64,000 nucleotides of DNA from Datura wrightii (Eukaryota; Streptophyta; Magnoliopsida; Solanales; Solanaceae). Location: assembly GCA_035772735.1 (NCBI GenBank), contig JASDFA010000008.1:4694501-4758500 (forward strand), given 5' to 3'. Of the stretch, positions 32,096 through 43,599 are shown in pieces. Positions within the stretch are counted from its first letter, which is position 1, and each line of letters begins with the position of its first letter. The position numbers were made by a program, and so were the translations under genes. The notes beneath the pieces are model-generated. The model was not told the origin of the DNA. It worked only from the letters and a program-made list of their open reading frames with translations, and searched no databases.

Positions 32096-33337
32096 ATGGC
32101 AGCCAGACCAGTTCGCGAAGTGGCAATCCCACTAGCGACAAATGTGAATTCTAGTATTCGTAAACCAAAACCTGGAGGAAACTTTGAATTGAAGTAGAAT
32201 ATGGTGCAGATGTTACATTCTAGTGGCCAATTCACTGGGATGGCATATGAGGACCCGCTGCAGCACTTACAAAACTTTCTTGAGATTAGTGACACGTTCG
32301 TCCCCACCGGAGTGTCCACAGATTATGTCCGACTTACCCTCTTCCCATTTTCATTGTTTGGGGAGGCAAAGAGGTGGTTGAAGTCTAAGCCACCGAACTC
32401 CATTCCTTCTTGGGATGATTTTTCAAAGAAGTTCCTTATCAGATTCTTCCCGTCAGGCAAGACTACCAAACTTAGAAGTGAGATATTGAGTTTCAAGCAG
32501 AGGCCGGATGAGAACTTGTATTTGGCTTGGGAGAGATTCAAGTCATTATTGAGAGACTGTCCCCATCATCAGCAATCCAATAAAGTGCTGGCCCATACCT
32601 TTGTAGAAAGTCTAGACCCACACACAAAAATTTTACTAGACTCTGCATCGGGTGGGCAGGCCTTAGAGAAGACTTATGATGAGCTGTACACTTTCTTGAA
32701 TAGAATTGCTCAGGGAAATCCAGAGTTGCACAGCAAGGCATCGAGAGGGGCAGGAAAGAGAGCAGGGCTGACAGAGGTAGATGGTATGAATGCTTTGGCA
32801 GCAGAACTAGCTTCATTCCAGCATCAAATTATGACTCAGTTCAATAAACTGAGTATGAACCAACAACAGGGTCAGGTAAATGCAGTTCAGCAAGCTTCGA
32901 GTTGGTGTGAAATCTGCGGCAATAATGAGCACAATGCAGAATCATACGGGGCCATTTCGGAATCAGTCAATTTTGTTGGGAATGTTCAAAGGAACAATCA
33001 GAATTTTGGGAACAATTACAACAAGAATTGGCAAAGCCACCCAAATTTTTCTTGGGGTGGGAATCAAAGGCAAAGTTACCAGCAACCTCAGCAGCAGCAG
33101 TATCAGCAGAACAGGCAGATTGATGGCCAGTTGAGCAGCAACATTGAGGAGACATTGAAGAAAATCATGGAGACCAAGACTCAATTAGCAGAGAATCAGG
33201 CAAGGATGGCATCGAATATGAAAAATCAACAGTTGGCCACCCGCAATCTAGAGAAGCAGATGGGTCAAATAGCAACTGCTCACCAAATGAAACCGCAGGG
33301 AGGACTACCTAATGACACAGATACTAACCCCCGCTAG
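32096..33337 (+). pseudogene. Gag of element 2 (single nonsense codons only)
   Basis: Plus strand from ATG 32096 (MAARPVREVAIPLATN) with an in-frame TAG at 32195, then a long open stretch: QMLHSSGQFTGMAYEDPLQH, LFPFSLFGEAKRWLK, WDDFSKKFLIRFFPSGKTTK, DCPHHQQSNKVLAHTFVE, a degenerate knuckle (CEICGNNEHNAESY), SVNFVGNVQRNN, a Gln-rich segment, and a TAG at 33335-33337 where the frame would otherwise run on into VNAISLRSGK. The two TAGs are consistent with CAG or AAG changed by single substitutions. Capsid precursor by homology to element 3 gag. Confidence 0.85.
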
Positions 33338-34395
33338 GTCAATGCCATCAGTCTGAGGAGTGGCAAGCAATTAGCTGATGGACACCGAAAGAGAAGAGAA
33401 ATGAGGTGCAGCCGGAGTTGGTTAGAAAAGGACCATCCACTGACAAGGGAGAGAATCATATTGCTGCGCAACAAAATGCACAATCATCATTGCAACCAGC
33501 ACAGAGACCACCACCACCATTCCCGCAGAGATTCAAAAAGAGCAAGGAGGAGGAATGCTTCAAAAAGTTCTTCGAGATTTTGAAAGAACTTCACATAAAT
33601 TTGCCTTTTCTTGATGTTTTGCAGGGAATGCCCAAGTATGCTAAATACTTGAAAGATGTGATGGCCAACAAAGTCAGATTGGTGGATGTCCAAACGGTAG
33701 CACTGACTGAGGAGTACAGTGACAGGGTGATGAGCAAGATACCTAAAAAGCTCAAAGACCCAGGGAATTTTATCCTCCCTATACAAATTGGTAAAGCTGA
33801 GGTGATACGAGCTTTATGTGATTTAGGGGAAGCAGTTAATTTTATGCCACTATCTTTGTTTAATACCTTGGGGTTGGGTCAACCGAGACCAACGAGATTG
33901 ATGCTGCAGCTGGCTGACAAGTCGTGAGTGGCACAGGATGGAATTATAGAGGACCTTCTCATCAAAGTGGGTAAGTTTATTATACCCGCTGATTTTATAA
34001 TATTGAATTTTCATGTTGATGACCAGGTACCCCTGATCTTGGGATGGCCAATCTTGGCCACTGGAGGAGCCATAATCGATGTAAGAGCAGGGACCCTAAA
34101 AATGAGGGTCGAGGATGAAGAAGAACTCTTCCGAGTCTACCAAGAGATTAACCCACCCACACACTACAGAAACCTGTGTAATGTCAGTGTGTTGTCAGAG
34201 GATAAGTGTGGGGTGCTAGATTCCACAGGTCCACGGTCAAAGGAACTAATTAGTTTTCAGCCCGAGTATGATGAAGGGCTTCAGTGTGAGAAGAAGTTGA
34301 AGGAAGAGAGGGACAGAGTGGAGGCTGTTCTCTCTAAAAATCAAAAGAGAAGAAGATGGTTCTCGAGAGGGAACCCAGGTATGAGGATGTCCTGA
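33338..34395 (+). pseudogene. Protease region of element 2
   Basis: After the gag nonsense codon and a frameshift near 33400, the frame from 33406 carries a Pro/Gln-rich linker, EILKELHINLPFLDVLQGMP, KIPKKLKDPGNFILPIQIG and the aspartic-protease loop CDLGEAVNFMPLSLFNTLGL. The usual family form is DLGAS; A-S has become E-A. A TGA at 33925-33927 is followed by the C-terminal half (GIIEDLLIKVGKFIIPADF, VPLILGWPILATGG), and a stop near 34393. No polymerase domain follows. Confidence 0.8.
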
Positions 34396-34407
34396 TAAGG
34401 ATAGTCC

Positions 34408-34456
34408 ACGTCGTGCCGCGACGTAAAATTAGGCGCTGCTTGGGAGGCAACCCAAG
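34408..34456 (+). other. Conserved two-hairpin RNA motif (element 2 copy)
   Basis: Hairpin A 34408-34424 (stem ACGTCG/CGACGT, loop TGCCG), 14-nt linker, hairpin B 34439-34456 (stem CTTGGG/CCCAAG, loop AGGCAA). It begins 13 nt after the protease stop, in noncoding sequence. Confidence 0.7.
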
Positions 34457-36324
34457 GGTACCATAGGTACAATTTGTAATTGTTGTTTTTGTTGATTTTG
34501 TTTATTTTCATCGTGTTTGTGTTTTTGGTGGAAACTTAAGCACAGATGGAGGGGAAATCTGAGTACCCTTGGAGGAGGAAGCTAAGAAGCATGGAAGAGG
34601 GAAAGTGTGGGGTCAAACACCAACTTGTGCAAATTTGAAGAAAAACATGTTGTTAGCTAGGCCTAGAGGCCTCAGGGAGTACTTCTCACCCTTTTGAATT
34701 TTAATTAGATTCTTTGGGGACATAGCATGATTCAAGTGTGGGGTGAGGGGAATTTCAAAAATTTTGTGCTTAATGATTTTGCTGAATGTAGTGCTTGATA
34801 CATATTGGAAAATGTTTTTGAGTTGAGCATGACTTCACCACCGGTTGGTTTTTCTTTTCGGTTCTTTTTCGACGGGGGGTCTTTGAACCAAAGAATAAAA
34901 ATTTTCTTTGTCTGTATATAGTGTTTTTAGTCATAGTTAGAGACTATTTCCGACGATGGATGGATGACGACCGTCTTGAGGGAAAAGTAGTCAATAGGTT
35001 TTGGTTTTGAACTCGTAGCTAATTGATTGTTTGATATTCTTGCTGTGTGCTATACATGATTGTAAGATGCAGGTGTGGTTAGTGTTGAAGCATGTAAGAA
35101 GCGTATAACTTTGTTTGAGACACCTAAGCTCGTGAATGTGAATCGATGTGATTCTAAGCTTAATTTTGAATTCCTGTGATTAGCTGAGTTAAGAGTCTGC
35201 TGAATGTGTCTTGAATTGATCATGTGCAAAGAGGGTAAGGTTTTTTGAATATTTCATGCTATTGTGGAGTGTCTAGAACTTGCCTGGTGTGTATACAAAA
35301 TGAAATGAAGGAGATAGAGTGTGGGAGATGATTTAGGCATTTCTTTGAATGAGCCAAATTTCTAACCCTCGCCTTACCTACCTTGAATGTTGGATCCTAG
35401 TTAGCCCCATTGAGCCTTAAGCCTATTCTTTGATAGCTATAACATAAGCTTAATCCTTTTTCTTTCATTAGCCTTGAATTTGATCCAAAACTCATAAGCG
35501 CTTAAGTGAAAAAATCCGAAAGAGTAAAGGAGTGAGAATCTGGAAAAAGAAGGAAAAATAACAGTTGTGGAAGTTGAGAAAGGTCAAAGGTGCACTTGTT
35601 TGGAAATGCTTGGGTATTGGTAGGGAGTAAGAAAATAAATGAATGAAAAAGTTGCTTAAGTACTCCTTACTAATAAACTAAGTGTGCCTAAAGAAGTGGG
35701 AACAAGAAGAGGAAATTCAAGAGTGAAAAGAACGAGGGTGAAGTAAGAGAAGAGATGTCCATAATGAAGGTGCAATGTATTAAAAGCGCTTGGGAAAGAT
35801 AGCCACTGTTATTATCCATAATAGTACATACCCGTCCCTTAGCTTACATTACAACCAAATAAATCCTACTTGATCTTACGTTCACACATCCTTAAATTAG
35901 TGGAGTAATACACTAAAAGCAAGCTTATGGGTCACTACATGATGCAAGTGAATTCTTTGTGAGAGCGAGCTTAATTTCCAATTATATACTCATACATGGT
36001 GTGATTTGAAACTTTGTGAATGAAAATGGGTAACTCTCTTGTGTTGTGAGGGCATATGTTTAATGAAAGATAAAAATTCATGTCGGATTTCTTGATCGGT
36101 TGATTTGCATGAGTTTGCTAAGATTGAGAGTCGATTCTTGAGGTTAGGAAGTCTTAACATAGTTAAATTTGATTTTAATGGTTAAATCTTGCATGCTCTA
36201 TTTTTAACTTACTATCTTAAATAGTCATTATAGCCGTAGCTTGAATTGTCTTGCTAAATTAGCTATGTGGGAGTCTTCATGTGCATGAGATGTAAAAGAT
36301 TTGTTCGAGGATGAACAAGGATTT
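34457..36324 (+). other. Long 3' noncoding region of element 2
   Basis: No credible gene. Shares many aligned blocks with the internal region of element 1 (4906-6809, minus strand), including the cgacgatggatggatgacgac block near 34952-34975 and the tttttcttttcggttcttttt block near 34847-34870. Confidence 0.65.
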
Positions 36325-36338
36325 AAGTGTGGGGGTGG
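36325..36338 (+). other. Polypurine tract of element 2
   Basis: AAGTGTGGGGGTGG directly before the 3' LTR; counterpart of the element 1 tract. Confidence 0.82.
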
Positions 36339-37940
36339 TGATCTTGGGCATAATTGCGTGCCCAAGTGCTATTTTATAACTTAGTTTAGTCGTGTTTGTC
36401 TATTTATGCATTTAATTTCTCATGTGATTTTATGTAAATTTGGATATATACTAACCAACATGATTAGTCCTTGTTTTTGTAGGTTAAAAATGCATTTGAG
36501 GGACTAAATAATGATGGGTGAAGTGGAGTAATGGAATAGGAAGCAAATTGCAAAATTCGGCAAGGAACCATGCCTTGACAAGGCTGGCCGCACCAGGCAG
36601 CGTGCCACGCTGTGCGTGTGCCGCGCCCAGCATCGTGCCATGCCAATGCCAGGCACGAGAACAATGCAGCAAATAGGCCGTCTACGTGCCAGCGCCGTGT
36701 CACGCAAGGTACATCTGCGCGCCAAGGGCGTGTCACGCAGGCCATCGCGCCGCACAGGCAGCATGCCACGCCGGCTATCGCGGCAAGCTTCAGCCGAATG
36801 TCATTTTTAGGTGCTTTCTAGTGTGCATTCGCGATATATCCGTGTCACAGAGGTAAATTGGCATGTCCACCTCCCTGCCACGGAGCCATTCCATGACGGG
36901 CAAAAATTGTACATTCCCTATTTACTATAAATTGAACCCTTAGCTTCTAAAATCATTTTGTCACGAAATATTTTCTGAAAACCATAAAGAAGCGAAGGGA
37001 GAAGTGAAGCACTCACCTAGGGTTCACCAAATTTACCTTCTCTTTTATCTATTCTTGTAAGTACATTACCTTAACGATGTTTTTGAGTATTTGTATGAAC
37101 ATGAGTGGCTAAAACCCTTCCTCTAGGGTTGAGGCCACGTGATATGATTGTAATTGCATGAATTCGATTTGGTTTGAGTTGTTAATTATTGTTTTATCGT
37201 ATATTCTACATTATGGTTGTTTTTATGCTTGATCACCATGAAAACAAATGCGTTAAGCTTAGGTAAAATCTTGAAAGAGCAACCCTAGGCAAGAAAAGGA
37301 GAATGTAGGGAGCAAGTTCTTATCTTTCGATATGATTCACGGTTAGGATAGAAATTATACCAATTTGCCTTGCTTGGTTGATAAAACAGGATGAAAACAA
37401 GACACCGGCTTAGAATTGTCACTCCACCACTCGTAGAAGTAGTTGTGAATCTAAGTTGAGTTAAATTATTAGAGGTACGAAAGTCCATAATCAAGAGCAT
37501 AAACCCTGTAAACCATATCAATGTAGTTGAATTGCCCATGAACTAGGATATCACATCCCCGCTCAACGATGTAATTGTGAGGCTAGTTTGTCGTGTTTAG
37601 AGGCTCGAGAGACCATGAACATCGCAATTTCAACTATGTGAGATAACAATTGATAATTTCATACTTGAACCATTACAGAGTGTAGCGTTGCATGATTATC
37701 CGGCCTTAGCTCTAGTTGCTTCTTATATTGTTTCAGATTATTTTTGTGACCACCCCTAGATTTAATTATAATTTAATGAAAACTTCTATAATCAACACTT
37801 TTGAGGGTTAATATCACACTTGAACTTGATAATTTGCTTAATTGGTCCAGTCCCTATGGGTTCGACATCCGGCTCCTAAAAAGGGCCACTGTATTACTTG
37901 TACGACCGCGTACGCTTGCGAGTGCACTGGAGCGCCAATA
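36339..37940 (+). repeat. 3' LTR of element 2
   Basis: Partner of 30204-31802. Terminal inverted repeat at 36343-36366, GC block 36550-36900, TATA at 36925-36934. Overlapping short open frames on both strands in the GC block are spurious. Confidence 0.92.
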
Positions 37941-37945
37941 GTCAT

Positions 37946-38393
37946 ATGTGAGCATCAAAGAAAAAATAGCATCATAAGTCTTGTTGTGGTCCAAAGCCTC
38001 CTTACTATGGGCAAGCACATCTTCTACTCATTCTCAATATCTAGACGTATAGCGAACCTCGCCAAAATTGAAAGGAGGTACATGCCAACTGCTATGGTTC
38101 TCATTGTGGCAAGGAGGATTAGCAACAATAACATTTTGATGGGTGGAGGACTTCAAGAGGAGATCTTTTTCAGTCATAACTTTGCCCGAGAAGTTGTACA
38201 TGATGTCTTTTATCTCTGTCGTCGACCACTCTGTGAGATGGATGGGAGTGCCCAACGACTTTCTAACAAGCGGGAAGACTCCAATCATCGGAGGATGAAC
38301 TTTCAAGTTGAGAGCTTTGGCACATGAATTTTGTTCATTATCCACGATCTCAAGGTAAGGGTATGGTGTCTCACAGTCATTGAAATACGTCAT
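37946..38393 (-). pseudogene. PMD gene, piece 1: N-terminus
   Basis: Minus strand from ATG at 38391-38393 (MTYFNDCETPYPYLEIVDN). The segment continues with VHPPMIGVFPLVRKSLGTPI, a region ending YTSRY, two in-frame TGA codons (38034-38036 and 38028-38030), then VEDVLAHSKEALDHNKTYDA and FSLMLTYD at the insertion point. It joins in frame to HNENVLQAF of piece 2 when element 2 and one GTCAT are removed. Upstream (38394-38454) no promoter is evident. The start is chosen as the first ATG of the homologous frame. Confidence 0.78.
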
Positions 38394-38454
38394 TGTTGGG
38401 AATCAAGATCTAACAACGCCATTCCGGAGGATCACAAAAAAAAATAAAAATAAA

Positions 38455-39160
38455 GAATTACTTGAGAAATCAAAAACTGAAAAAAAAAGAGGAGCTGGAC
38501 GAGGCAGAATTTAAGCTAACTTTGAAGCAATATTTGTACAAATTTGGAAATATTTTGACTGTAATTTATATATATATATTATATTTCTGTGAATTATGTT
38601 TCCAACTAAATAAGAATTTCATGATTTAGGTACTCCTACCTCGAGTTATGAATTTTCTACTGCAGACGCGTAAAGTTGAAAAGTTGAGAGAGACAAAATT
38701 CAGGTTGAGTTTGAAAATAAATCTGTACAAATCCAGAGATTATTTGGCCGTGATTTTTACACATATTGTAGTTCTATGAATTATCCTTTCAATGGAATAA
38801 GAATTTCATGACTCGGTTACTCCTACCCCGAGTTATAAATTTTTTACTGCAGACGTGCAAAGATGAAAAGTTGAGAGAGACAAATTCAAGTTGAGATTGA
38901 AAATAATATCTGTGAAAATACGGAGATTTTTGGCCCTGATTTTTACATATTTCATAGTTCTTTGAATTATCTTTCTAATGGAATAAAAATCACATGATTT
39001 CGGCACTCTTACCCTGAGTTATGAATTTTCTACCGCAGATGCGTAAAGCTAAAAAAAATTGAGGGAAGCAAAATTCAGCTGAGTAAACTTTGAAGTTACC
39101 TGAGAAAGTTGAAAGTGAACTTTGATCTAGTTTTTGTAATACGATGAAGGCCTACATTTT
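38455..39160 (+). repeat. ~186-bp tandem repeat array
   Basis: The anchor cgagttatgaattttcta recurs at 38642, 38829 (cgagttataaattttt) and 39015 (tgagttatgaattttcta), spacing 187 and 186 bp, each followed by a gcagacg-cgtaaag block and a gttgagagagacaaa block. A partial unit precedes the first. Same family and orientation as the degraded copies at 2622-2950. Confidence 0.8.
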
Positions 39161-39990
39161 TGGTTTGAAAGAGTCAAGTTCAGGAGCAACTTATCAGTTA
39201 AAAAAAAAGAAAATACTCAAGCAATCTTTTTTTTATTGCTTTTGAAGTCTTTGATGAATTCTTTGTTCGTTGGAGAAGCTTATATAGAGATTCTTATCAA
39301 TGATTGTCATAGCTTATACAAGGAATGTTATGGTAAATTGAAAGAAGAAAATCAGATTTGGGCTGATTGAAATCATCTCCCATTTTTAAGTCATGTCCAT
39401 ATGGAAAGATTGAACCAACAACTCAAGGGAAGAAGAAGGCCTTAATTTAGAACATGAATTAAGGTAAATCATTGAAGAAATTTTCTTCCATGATAATTAA
39501 AGAAAATCACTGATAGGATACCAATTTTCATGTAGCTGACTCATCAATGGAAGAATTGTTAATATTTAGAGAGATTTCTTAGAAGAAAAAATTCTGATTC
39601 TTTTTGAACACCAAAAGAAAGTTAATATTCTTTTTTTTGGTATAAAGGTTCAAATCAACATGTATTATTATTACATACAGATTGACATGTCAAGTTAAGA
39701 TTTTTTTTATATGATCCTTTTATTTCAAATCCATATAGAGGGATAAGATTGTGTTCCAGCGAGAATGACTAAAGAAAATATTAAGGCATCGCTACAAACA
39801 ATCATTTGTTATTTTGAAGAAGACTTTTACTGTGTGGAAGTGCACGGAAGAAATTCTAGTTAGACCACTCGCAAGTAGTGGCCTAGCTAGAATACGACGA
39901 CAAGAAACAAGCACCTTTGAAGTCATAAAAATAAAAACATATTCATTAATACTTCAAGTCTCGTCATCAAGTTTCGGCAAGCCTACACGT
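39161..39990. other. Non-genic AT-rich sequence
   Basis: No gene, RNA or repeat that I can support. Short A/T runs only. Confidence 0.4.
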
Positions 39991-40738
39991 TGATAAGTCT
40001 CGAATTAAAGGGCATTTGTAGATGTATAAATTTTATCGGGTTAAATTCATATAAAAGTTGAATTTAATTCATGTTCATTGGGTTGATTAATCAATTTGGA
40101 CTTTATAAATTAATTAGTCCATTTTAATAAATTTAAGTCCAAGGTTCGTTACTCCTTGGGGGTACAAACTCATGCCACGTGTCACGGTGACTTAGCATCC
40201 CAGTCAAATTAAAGACCAACAAGATGATGCCACGTGTCCAAATGATGTGGTAATCTCAGTCAAATTCAAAGATCAATCACAATCTGCCAAATGTCAAAAT
40301 GACATCTTTTGGCCAATCATAAGCAATCTTGTCCACCCCCTACAACTATAAATAGGGGATATACATGACATTCAAAAAAAAAAGGATAAAAAATAAGCAT
40401 TGGCAACAAGAATTTTGCAAGCATTGGAGAAAGAGACAACATCTACTACATAGCTATTCCACGGAGTGGTCGACAGAGTTCTTCCGGAGATTTTTCTGAA
40501 GTAACGCAACATTAACCAACATTTTTGGTGATCAAAATATATCTCTAGGAGATCCAAATCATCCAACAATTCGAGAAGTACACTACTGAAGGCCTTCAAA
40601 TCATGGAGAAGTTTAGGAGATAATAATCAAGAGAGCAATAGAATTGTACTCACAAGATTCATCAATAAAATTACCTTTTCTTTTATTTATTTTTGGTTGC
40701 AGTTAATTTTCAGCACGTCTGAAAATTTGTTGCGAACA
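39991..40738 (+). repeat. Isolated LTR-like block (probable copia solo LTR)
   Basis: Starts tgataagtctcg and ends ttgttgcgaaca, with TG and CA bounds. Contains two imperfect tandem copies of a promoter unit (gccacgtgtc ... cagtcaaatt) at 40174 and 40231, CCACGTG G-boxes, then TATA ACTATAAATAGGGG near 40348 and a transcript-like tail. No target duplication is recognisable (cacgt versus atatc), so boundaries are tentative. Resembles copia LTRs of Solanaceae. Confidence 0.45.
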
Positions 40739-41199
40739 ATATCATTCTCAATCAATTTTTTAACATTAAAAATATGAATTCATAATCACATTAAATATAT
40801 TAGATATCAATAATTCAGTATCAATGCTACATAAATACATATCTATAATGATGTATCTATAATAATCTATACATATAATTTAAAAAAAATATCAAGTGTA
40901 CGCGCAATATCTACATATTTGAACAAAAATTATGAAAGAAGAAGAAAAAAGCAGGAGAAGAAAAAAAGTAGAAAAAGAAAAAGAAAGAAGGTAGCAGAAA
41001 AAGAGAAGGAAGAACAAAGAATAACCAACAACTAATGATTACTTAAAAAAACTAGCCAAAAAGAAATTAAAAATAACTAAATAGGTAATGAATTAAAATA
41101 TAAATTAAAATGAATAATTATTTTATTCTAACTATCGTACAACATAACTTTTTCCTAAAATCAAAACACATTCATAATATGTTTTGTATCAATGATGTA

Positions 41200-41281
<82 letters not shown>

Positions 41282-41860
41282 CATGAATGCGAAATGCTAA
41301 ATGTTAAATAATAAAAATATTCTTAAATAATTGATCAATATTAATACCCTTCAAAACTAAACTATTCATTTAATTAAAATAATTTAATATTATATAAAAT
41401 TATAATATTTAGATTTTTCCTAAATAGACTTTGAATTTAACTAAAAGTTTTACATATTCAAATTAAGTCTTATTCATATAAAGTAAGCATTTGGTCATAG
41501 GATTTGGATTTCCAATTTCAAGTTTTGATTTCATAAATGTTTGTTTATGAAATTTTCAAAAAAGGATTAACTTCAATTTTAAATCATGATTTTAAATTTC
41601 AAATTCTCCAAACATAGAATTTTAAATTCGAAATTGTGACTTTAATTTTTTTAGATGTAAAAGTTAAATCATAAGTTTATATTTTTTTTAAAAACTCATT
41701 GTTTTAAAGTTTGTAGAAAAAGACTCATGCTCGATGTGAATCATTATTCATACAATGCAAAAAAATTATATTAAATAATAGTTATTTACTACTTTTGTTT
41801 AATTTTTTGACTTATGAATCTTTGTGAAACTACATGTATTTGAAAGCTTGTAATAATAAA
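40739..41860. other. AT-rich spacer with (TA)n microsatellite
   Basis: No gene. Purine-rich run near 40930-41010 and about 39 TA units at 41202-41279. Confidence 0.7.
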
Positions 41861-43599
41861 TATTTATTTATAAAAAGAATATGGTATTATGAATACAATG
41901 AATTGTGACTGTCCATTTAATATGGATACAATAAATTGTAGTTGTCCATTTAATCTTATATATCACATACATGAATCACTTATATTTTATTTGTATCTTT
42001 AATATGTAGCTTCATTCTTGCCTTTGAAGATTTATATTTGTAACTATAAATAGAGCACTTTTGGCTCATGAAAAGAACACATTGAAGAGTCTTGAAAACA
42101 ATTTAATACTTGAAGACATTTGAAAAATACTTGAAATGAATAAGAAAAGATATGTCTTCTCTCTACGCTCTCTTTTCTTGTCTCCCTTTATTTGTTCTTA
42201 CTCTTTATATTTGTTCACTATAATATGTTCTAATATTGTTCTTCTTCTTACTTAGTTTTACAATACGTTATCAGCATGAAACTCTAATTTTCGATCTTCG
42301 ATTTGTCCACATGCTGTCAGTTACTTGAGGAAAAAAATGTGAGGAACAAGGTAAATAACTATTATTGCTACTATGCATTCTTTTCTTCACCCTTGACTAT
42401 GCATTCTTTCTTTAGTATGTGGAACCTATTTTATATTTTATTTGTTTATGCTCACTATTGTGATTTCTCTTTGAGCAAGTTGTTGGTTAACATTTCTTAT
42501 TATCTTGGATATTCCATAAGCTAATTGGATATTCCTAATCATATGCGAGCTGATTTTAATTCCTTCTCTCTATTGAGGTATGTCACACTCTCGATATTTA
42601 AATTGTGATTACAATTGTACTTTGACGATTTTAACAGACTAACTTATCTCTTTATTTTGTAATAAATGAAGAATTGGATATGCATAGTATAACTAGCATA
42701 AAGTATAAAAGATAATTGAATTCATATGTTTCATCACTTGGTCTCTTAAAGTTAAGGTTAATTTTTCTTTATAGTGCATGTATATATGATTTCAAAATAT
42801 ATGTAATATAAAATGCAATGACATATTGAATCAACACATATTGTGTTATGTGCATATACATGTATATATAAGATAGTAACTATATATCTCAATATTATTA
42901 TGTGCAAAACTTGTATAATTGTAAATCTTGATGCCTTTTAACTTTACAAAATATGTGAATCTATTATCACTTATTGTGTATCTGTACCACTGTACTTGGA
43001 TCAAGATAAGTATTCTAAATGTATAGAAGCATTTTTGCAATATGTGAAGATTGAAATTTACTAAATACCATGAGACATTTATTTGTGGTACTTAAATATG
43101 CATTGATAATATTTAGTGAGATGGTTTGACTAAATTATGTCTTTTATATTTCTCTGTGTAATGTTACCGATACAAACTAAACCCAAGAGGTTCATATGCT
43201 TTCTTGTTTGTTATTTTTGTCTATTATTATTAAAGATTCAATAGTGTTTTTGATTAATGTTCAATTATGAAATGGTTATATGTTATATGTAATGTGAAAA
43301 AAAATTATATTTATGCATATAATTATGAAGTGATAATATTTTTAAAGACTCGAGGGCGAATCCTATTGTGCTTTGTGATTTGGCCTATTATGTCATTGGT
43401 TGAGGGTAAGATGGTGGATTCAAGTTTAATCGCACCAAGAGGGTAAGCCATCGGGTTAAAGTCCCGATGCATCATGTTGACAAGATGTTGGGTTTAAGTC
43501 CTATCAAATTTTGTCCTACACGTCTTCTTATGGATAAGACATTAGGTTTAGGTCCCAATGCGATATATTGATAATATAATGATGAATACATGATATAAT

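Larger units (their letters stand above)
30204..37940 (+). mobile_element. Gag-protease-only LTR retrotransposon (element 2)
   Basis: Flanked by GTCAT (30199-30203 and 37941-37945). LTRs 30204-31802 and 36339-37940 (1599 and 1602 bp) differ by a few percent by eye. Order: 5' LTR, tRNA-Asp primer site, gag (32096-33337), protease (33338-34395), two-hairpin RNA motif, ~1.9 kb noncoding region, polypurine tract, 3' LTR. RT, RNase H and integrase are absent without sign of a disrupted remnant, so this looks like a stable non-autonomous form of the Athila/Tat side of gypsy. It is in opposite orientation to the PMD gene it breaks. Confidence 0.92.

Noticed and set aside
39991..40738. Complete copia element starting here
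   Set aside because: No primer binding site or pol follows and no target duplication was found; kept only as an LTR-like block.
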